Source of the DNA: an uncultured Christensenella sp.
Lineage (GTDB): Bacteria; Bacillota; Clostridia; Christensenellales; UBA1242
Length of the DNA stretch: 9,530 nt
Assembly (NCBI GenBank): GCA_949293925.1
Contig: CASFFI010000082.1
Coordinates: 1 to 9,530, forward strand
Direction of reading: 5' to 3'
The notes under the pieces were generated by a model. It was not told the origin of the DNA, did not search any database, and was given only the letters and a program-made list of their open reading frames with translations. This document shows positions 6,033-9,530 of this stretch, piece after piece. The translations under genes and the position numbers were made by a program. The stretch's first letter is position 1, and every line of letters begins with the position of its first letter.

Positions 6033-6090
6033 AAAACTTTACAAGGAAGTTTTATATTTTTGATTATTGAAACATTTACAAGGAATGTTT
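6033..6090 (+). ncRNA. Two tandem hairpins with identical TACAAGG loops (candidate RNA element)
   Basis: Hairpin 1: AAAACTT (6033-6039), loop TACAAGG (6040-6046), AAGTTTT (6047-6053). Hairpin 2: AAACATT (6070-6076), loop TACAAGG (6077-6083), AATGTTT (6084-6090). Both stems have 7 bp and the hairpins are 37 bases apart. The stems differ at two base pairs, both changed in a compensatory way (A-T to C-G and C-G to A-T), while the loop is unchanged. The loop with its flank (UUACAAGGAAGU in hairpin 1) matches 10 of 12 positions of the CsrA/RsmA consensus RUACARGGAUGU, which also prefers GGA in a hairpin loop. The strand is inferred from this motif and from the upstream -10 element. Function and transcription are inference. 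Confidence 0.45.
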
Positions 6091-6236
6091 ATATAAGTTA
6101 TTTCTGAAATAAACATTTTAAGTTTTGGATTTTTTCAAATTTATATTGATATTCATAATAAAAACACAATTTAATTTAAATTATATGATATACTGAAAAT
6201 TATAGGTTAATTATTAAATTAGTTTTTTGTTTTTTA

Positions 6237-6265
6237 TTGACAAGTTTAAAAAATTTTTGTATAAT
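6237..6265 (+). promoter_or_regulatory. Consensus promoter of rpsB-tsf
   Basis: TTGACA (6237-6242), exactly 17 bases, TATAAT (6260-6265): a perfect match to the vegetative sigma consensus. Transcription would begin near 6272, giving a leader of about 138 bases before rpsB. Such a strong promoter suits a highly expressed translation operon. Confidence 0.92.
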
Positions 6266-6289
6266 TAATTGTTTCAATAAAAATTTGCA

Positions 6290-6383
6290 CTCTAGATAGA
6301 TTTTTAAACCGTTGCTTTACTTAAATTTAGGTTTAATATTTTAAACGCAAGTAAAGTTGTTTAAAGAGTTTTAAAATCTAGGG
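6290..6383 (+). promoter_or_regulatory. Structured 5' leader of rpsB
   Basis: Four nested helices can be drawn by eye. P1: CTCTAGAT (6290-6297) with ATCTAGGG (6376-6383), including one G-U pair. P2: TTTAAAC (6303-6309) with GTTTAAA (6359-6365). P3: CTTTACTT (6315-6322) with AAGTAAAG (6349-6356). P4: GTTTAA (6331-6336) with TTAAAC (6341-6346) around TATT. Asymmetric internal loops separate them. The element lies between the promoter and the ribosome binding site (AAGGAGG, 6397-6403). Ribosomal protein leaders of this kind usually bind the encoded protein, here S2, for feedback. I cannot match it to a named leader class, so a role as an S2 autoregulatory element is inference. Confidence 0.6.
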
Positions 6384-6409
6384 GAAGACTAAAAACAAGG
6401 AGGAAAATT

Positions 6410-7213
6410 ATGTCTATTATTTCAATGAAACAATTATTAGAGGCTGGTTGTCATTTCGGTCATCAAACTAGAAAATGGAACCCTAAAATGAAAAAGTATA
6501 TCTTTACTGACAGAAATGATATACACATTATTAATCTTGAAGATACTTCAAAACAAATTGATAGCGCTTATATGTTTATTAAAGAAAAAGTTAGCGCTGG
6601 AGCAACTGTTTTATTCGTAGGAACAAAGAAACAGGCACAAGAGGCTGTTCAAATGGAAGCAGAAAGATGTGGTGCTTTCTACATTAATCAAAGATGGCTT
6701 GGCGGTATGCTTACAAACTTTTCAACTATTCGTTCAAGAATTGAAAGAATGAATAAATTAAACAATATGGAAGCTTTAGGCGATTTTGACCTTTTACCTA
6801 AAAAAGAAGTTATTAAACTTAAGGCAGAAAGAGATAAACTTGTTGCTAACCTAAACGGTATTAAAGATATGACTTCTGTTCCAGGACTTATCATATTAGT
6901 TGACCCTAATGAAGAACATATTGCAGTTAAAGAAGCAAAGGCTTTAAAAATACCTACAGTCGGTATTGTTGATACAAACTCTAACCCTGAAGATGTTACA
7001 CTTTGTATCCCTGCAAATGATGATGCTATTAGAAGCGTTAAATTAATAATTAGTGCTTTGGCTGATGCAGTTATTGAAGCTAAAGAAGGTGTTGTATTAC
7101 ACGATATTAATGCTACAGATGAAGAAATTTCTATGGACGCTGTAGTAGATATGGCTAAAAAAGATTTTGATAAGAAAAAATCAGCTGTGAAAAAGGCTGA
7201 AGAAAACGAATAA
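6410..7213 (+). CDS. rpsB: 30S ribosomal protein S2
   Basis: S2 is a late-assembling small-subunit protein needed for S1 binding and mRNA recruitment where S1 exists. The 267 residues begin MSIISMKQLLEAGCHFGHQ, followed by RKWNPKMKKYIF, and contain VGTKKQAQEAV, RWLGGMLTNF and VDPNEEHIAVKEA, all canonical. The length exceeds the about 246 of B. subtilis S2 through a lysine/glutamate-rich C-terminal tail ending KKSAVKKAEENE. The start is fixed by AAGGAGG (6397-6403) 6 bases before the ATG. It is the first gene of rpsB-tsf, driven by the consensus promoter at 6237-6265 and probably controlled by the structured leader. Confidence 0.97.
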   Translation: MSIISMKQLLEAGCHFGHQTRKWNPKMKKYIFTDRNDIHIINLEDTSKQIDSAYMFIKEKVSAGATVLFVGTKKQAQEAVQMEAERCGAFYINQRWLGGMLTNFSTIRSRIERMNKLNNMEALGDFDLLPKKEVIKLKAERDKLVANLNGIKDMTSVPGLIILVDPNEEHIAVKEAKALKIPTVGIVDTNSNPEDVTLCIPANDDAIRSVKLIISALADAVIEAKEGVVLHDINATDEEISMDAVVDMAKKDFDKKKSAVKKAEENE

Positions 7214-7224
7214 TAGGGGGGAAT

Positions 7225-7878
7225 ATGGAAATTACTGCTAAACAAGTAAACGATTTGCGTGAAAAGACTGGCGCTGGTATGATGGATTGCAAAAAAGCGT
7301 TAATTGAAGCAAATGGCAATGTTGAAAAAGCGATCGAAATTTTAAGAGAAAAAGGTATTGCAAAGGCTCAAAAGAAACAATCAAGAATTGCAGCAGAAGG
7401 TATTGTTGATAGTTATATCCACGCTGGTGGTAAAGTTGGCGTTTTAGTTGAAGTTAACTGTGAAACAGACTTTGTTGCTCGTGGCGATAAATTTAGAGCA
7501 TTAGTTCACGATATTGCATTGCAAATTGCAGCAACTAGACCTTTAGTTGTAAGAGTTGAAGAACTTGACAAGGAACTTGTAGCAAAAGAAAGAGAAATTT
7601 ATAAAGCACAAGTAATCGAAAGTGGTAAACCTGCAAATATTGTAGATAAGATTGTTGATGGTATGGTTCAAAAATATTACAAAGAAGTTGTTTTAATGGA
7701 ACAAGCATTTGTAAAGGACCCTTCAAAAACTATATCAGATATTATTACAGAAGCAACTCAAACTATTGGCGAAAAAATAACTATCAGAAGATTTGTTTGC
7801 TTTGAAATGGGTGAAGGTTTAGAAAAAAGAAATGATGATTTTGCAAAAGAAGTAGCAGAACAAGCATCTAATAAATAA
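7225..7878 (+). CDS. tsf: Elongation factor Ts, short form
   Basis: EF-Ts exchanges GDP for GTP on EF-Tu. The N-terminal UBA-like domain reads VNDLREKTGAGMMDCKKAL (residues 8-26), then ILREKGIAKAQKK. The core begins with the EF-Tu-contacting motif TDFVAR (81-86). The product is 217 residues, against about 280-295 in E. coli and B. subtilis, and close to the compact form of some other bacteria: there is one core subdomain and a short C-terminal part ending near IGEKITIRRFVCFEMGEG. It follows rpsB by 11 bases, with AGGGGGG (7215-7221) as ribosome binding site. A terminator follows at once, so pyrH and frr, often next in Firmicutes, are not part of this unit. Confidence 0.96.
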   Translation: MEITAKQVNDLREKTGAGMMDCKKALIEANGNVEKAIEILREKGIAKAQKKQSRIAAEGIVDSYIHAGGKVGVLVEVNCETDFVARGDKFRALVHDIALQIAATRPLVVRVEELDKELVAKEREIYKAQVIESGKPANIVDKIVDGMVQKYYKEVVLMEQAFVKDPSKTISDIITEATQTIGEKITIRRFVCFEMGEGLEKRNDDFAKEVAEQASNK

Positions 7879-7881
7879 TAT

Positions 7882-7905
7882 AAAAGGCTTTATGCCTTTT
7901 TTTTT
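7882..7905 (+). terminator. Intrinsic terminator of rpsB-tsf
   Basis: AAAAGGC (7882-7888) pairs with GCCTTTT (7894-7900) around TTTAT, followed by an unbroken run of nine T residues (7897-7905). It begins 3 bases after the tsf stop codon. Confidence 0.93.
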
Positions 7906-8216
7906 ATAATTAAGATTAAATCTATTACATTTTTACATTTATTGAATTTATTAAAACTTAAAATAACTTTGGTAAATTATTATAGTTATAAATTTTATAA
8001 TATATATTTTGATATTTAAATACATCTTGAAAAGATTTGATAATATATTCTAAATATTTAAAATTATAATGTTGACAGTTTACTAAATAAAGAAATTCAA
8101 AATAGTATTGAAAACGTATCAAAATTATATTGAATATTATTGAAAATGTATCAAAATAATATTAAAAATTTAATGATATAATATTAAAAATTTAACAATT
8201 TAATATTAAAAATTTA
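7906..8216. other. AT-rich spacer between tsf terminator and thrS promoter
   Basis: About 310 bases with no gene. Its right half consists of two kinds of short direct repeat (8107-8162 and 8158-8223). A lone TTGACA at 8072-8077 has no matching -10 box. Confidence 0.6.
8107..8162. repeat. Two direct copies of a 24-bp unit, 32-bp period
   Basis: The units at 8107-8130 and 8139-8162 share the core ATTGAAAAYGTATCAAAA and agree at 22 of 24 positions. The copy number is only two, and the second copy runs into the 22-bp array that follows. Confidence 0.75.
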
Positions 8217-8223
8217 TTGACAA
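8158..8223. repeat. Three tandem copies of a 22-bp unit
   Basis: The units at 8158-8179, 8180-8201 and 8202-8223 each begin with AATATTAAAAATTTA, followed by seven variable bases. The variable part of the third unit contains the TTGACA -35 box of the thrS promoter, so the array lies directly against the promoter. It could be an upstream (UP-like) AT element, a set of protein-binding sites, or simple slippage. Confidence 0.85.
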
Positions 8224-8245
8224 AATAAAATATATGGTTTAAAAT
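8217..8245 (+). promoter_or_regulatory. Promoter of the thrS T-box leader
   Basis: TTGACA (8217-8222), a 17-base spacer and TAAAAT (8240-8245). Transcription would begin near 8252, giving a leader of about 250 bases to thrS. The transcript would open with an ACTATT/AATAGT hairpin (8253-8258 with 8270-8275). Confidence 0.85.
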
Positions 8246-8302
8246 AAAGTAGACTATTGATTAATCTTTAATAGTTTGTTTAAAATAACTTAATAACTCG
8301 TT

Positions 8303-8490
8303 GAAATAGACAAGTAGGCGCAAAGTCAATTTATACAGAGAGTGCATGCTGGCTGAGATTTGCACATAAAAACTAGTGCTGAAACTACTATGGAGAGTAT
8401 TTTTAATAAAGTGGGAGTTTTTCTCCAAGTAAGGTGGAACCGCGGGCTGAAAGTCGCTCGTCCTTGTGAATTTTTCACAAGGACTTTTTG
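8303..8490 (+). promoter_or_regulatory. T-box riboswitch, threonine-type, controlling thrS
   Basis: T-box leaders sense uncharged tRNA and allow readthrough when the amino acid is scarce. The 14-base T-box AAGGTGGAACCGCG (8431-8444) is nearly the consensus. Its UGGA pairs with an acceptor end UCCA, as expected for Firmicute tRNA-Thr with discriminator U. Stem I is recognisable from ACAAGTAGG (8310-8318), the AGAGAG motif (8337-8342) and a distal stem GTGCA/TGCAC (8342-8346 with 8361-8365). On its 3' side, GAA-ACT-ACTATGGAG places the specifier codon as ACT (Thr) at 8384-8386. A small stem III (about 8412-8427) precedes the T-box. AAGG (8431-8434) can pair with CCTT (8462-8465), which is exclusive with the terminator. 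Confidence 0.95.
8460..8489 (+). terminator. Regulated terminator of the thrS T-box
   Basis: GTCCTTGTGAA (8460-8470) pairs with TTCACAAGGAC (8474-8484) around TTT, followed by five T residues (8485-8489). Its 5' arm holds the CCTT that the T-box needs for the antiterminator, so the two structures exclude each other. Confidence 0.94.
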
Positions 8491-8505
8491 TTTATAGGAG
8501 TATTT

Positions 8506-9530
8506 ATGGAAGATAATTTGGATTTAAACAAAAAATTAGAAATGTATCGTCATTCTATGGCTCATATTATGGCAAAGGCTATAGTAGAACTTTTCCCTAA
8601 TGTCAAACTTGCTATTGGACCTGCAATTGACAATGGTTTTTATTATGATGTTGATGGGGTTAATATTACTAGCGAAGATTTCCCTAAGATTGAAAGCAAA
8701 ATGAAAGATATTTTAATGCTTAATGAAGATTTTAAAAAAGTAGAAGTAACTAGATTAGAAGCAATGGCTCTTTTTGCCAACCAACCTTATAAGTTGGAGC
8801 TTATTTCTGAAATTCCTGATGATGAAAAAATTACAGTGTATTATACTGGAGATTTTTACGATTTGTGTAGAGGTCCTCATGTTGAAAATACCAAATTTTT
8901 GCGTGGGTTTGCTTATAAACTAAACAAAGTTGCAGGTGCTTATTGGAAAGGTAACGAAAAAAATAAAATGTTGACTCGTGTTTATGCTTATGGCTTTTTA
9001 GATAAATTAGAATTAAAAGAATGTCTAAAGTTAGAGGCTGAAGCAAAAGAGCGTGACCATAGAAAAATAGGAAAAGAGTTGGGTATTTTTATGACTAACG
9101 ACTTGGTAGGTAAAGGTCTTCCTATGTGGTTACCTAATGGCTTTATTTTAAGGAAACAATTATCTGATTATATTATGAATAAAGAAATTGCTTTAGGGTA
9201 TAAACATGTTATGACTCCATCTTTAGGAAATGTTGAACTTTATAAAACCTCTGGACATTGGGACCATTATAAAGATGATATGTTTCCCGCTATGGAACTT
9301 GACAATGAAGCGTATGTTTTGCGTCCTATGAATTGTCCTCATCACATGGTTATTTATAAAAATTTCTTACATTCATATAGAGATTTACCTATTCGTATTG
9401 CCGAAATTGCCAATGATTTTAGGTATGAAGCAAGCGGAACTCTATGCGGTATTGAAAGGGCTAGAGCATTTACTCAAAATGATTCACACATTTTCTGCAG
9501 ACCTGACCAAATTAAAGATGAAATTAAAGG
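8506..9530 (+). CDS. thrS: Threonyl-tRNA synthetase without a TGS domain (3' end outside window)
   Basis: ThrRS charges tRNA-Thr and edits Ser-tRNA-Thr. The first 341 codons are present. The product starts directly in the editing domain: His16 and His20 (HSMAH), and Cys121 and His125 (CRGPH), match the HxxxH and CxxxH editing/zinc set. The catalytic core shows LPMWLPNG, then LRPMNCPHH with zinc ligand Cys277, and the motif 2 region FRYEASGTLCGIERARAFTQ with zinc ligand His328, 51 residues on, as in E. coli (334 and 385). The N-terminal TGS domain (about 60 residues) is absent. The start is certain, because AGGAG (8496-8500) and the T-box terminator lie immediately upstream. The catalytic C-terminal part and the anticodon-binding domain lie beyond the window. 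TGS-less ThrRS also occurs in mycoplasmas. Confidence 0.96.
   Translation, partial: MEDNLDLNKKLEMYRHSMAHIMAKAIVELFPNVKLAIGPAIDNGFYYDVDGVNITSEDFPKIESKMKDILMLNEDFKKVEVTRLEAMALFANQPYKLELISEIPDDEKITVYYTGDFYDLCRGPHVENTKFLRGFAYKLNKVAGAYWKGNEKNKMLTRVYAYGFLDKLELKECLKLEAEAKERDHRKIGKELGIFMTNDLVGKGLPMWLPNGFILRKQLSDYIMNKEIALGYKHVMTPSLGNVELYKTSGHWDHYKDDMFPAMELDNEAYVLRPMNCPHHMVIYKNFLHSYRDLPIRIAEIANDFRYEASGTLCGIERARAFTQNDSHIFCRPDQIKDEIK

Larger units (their letters stand above)
5781..6236. other. AT-rich non-coding region upstream of the rpsB promoter
   Basis: About 455 bases with no reading frame worth calling. It holds a possible extended -10 promoter (5976-5984), two matching hairpins with an ACAAGGA loop motif (6033-6090), a further small hairpin TTATTT/AAATAA (about 6098-6112), and a weak AT-only hairpin before a T run (6208-6228). 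Together these could be a small RNA unit. The first 190 bases hold nothing I can identify. Confidence 0.5.

Noticed and set aside
6688..7245. Minus-strand open frame of 185 codons opposite rpsB
   Set aside because: It is antisense to S2 and serine/alanine/leucine-rich in the way expected of a complement of lysine- and glutamate-rich codons; there is no start signal.
8072..8077. TTGACA as a further thrS promoter
   Set aside because: No acceptable -10 box lies 16-19 bases downstream, whereas the promoter at 8217-8245 is complete.
8107..8223. CRISPR-like short repeats
   Set aside because: The units are 22-24 bp with 7-8 bp between cores, all AT-rich, with no spacer-sized unique sequence and no cas gene.
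8831..9046. Minus-strand open frame opposite thrS
   Set aside because: It lies inside the unmistakable ThrRS coding region, with no supporting signal.
615..9530. Mycoplasma-type code with TGA as Trp
   Set aside because: All Trp codons in rplT, rpsB and thrS are TGG and no gene has an in-frame TGA. The lack of TGA stops is explained by AT bias and the small sample.

Overview
The window is AT-rich, gene-sparse chromosomal DNA from what looks like an uncultured low-GC Firmicute (Clostridia-like, or a lineage near the Mollicutes). The signs are the infC-rpmI-rplT operon, rpmB divergent from yloU-fakA (the Bacillus/Clostridium arrangement), a T-box in front of thrS, strong AGGAGG ribosome binding sites and very AT-rich spacers. 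Every Trp codon seen is TGG and no gene contains an in-frame TGA, so the standard bacterial code fits better than the Mycoplasma code. All stops seen are TAA or TAG.

Left part (1-1184): the end of a regulatory leader with an intrinsic terminator, then infC (probable AUA start), rpmI and rplT, closed by a hairpin terminator. Next is about 530 bases of non-coding AT-rich DNA containing a 12-bp tandem repeat. rpmB follows on the minus strand. It diverges from yloU-fakA, and the two facing promoters have -35 boxes that form a perfect inverted repeat. fakA (fatty acid kinase) overlaps tail to tail with a YkvI-like membrane protein gene, and a shared palindrome lies in the overlap.

Middle part (5281-6409): a small unrecognised protein gene. 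After it comes a long non-coding stretch with two covarying hairpins that carry the same TACAAGG loop, then a perfect-consensus promoter and a long structured leader for rpsB.

Right part (6410-9530): rpsB-tsf and a strong terminator, a repeat-rich spacer, a promoter, and a threonine-type T-box leader with its terminator. The window ends inside thrS, whose product starts at the editing domain and has no TGS domain.

The theme is translation: initiation factor IF3, ribosomal proteins L35, L20, L28 and S2, elongation factor EF-Ts and threonyl-tRNA synthetase. Much of the control appears to be in 5' leader RNAs. No defence system, CRISPR array, insertion sequence or phage gene is visible. The least explained items are the paired ACAAGGA hairpins, the rpsB leader and the orphan 117-residue protein.
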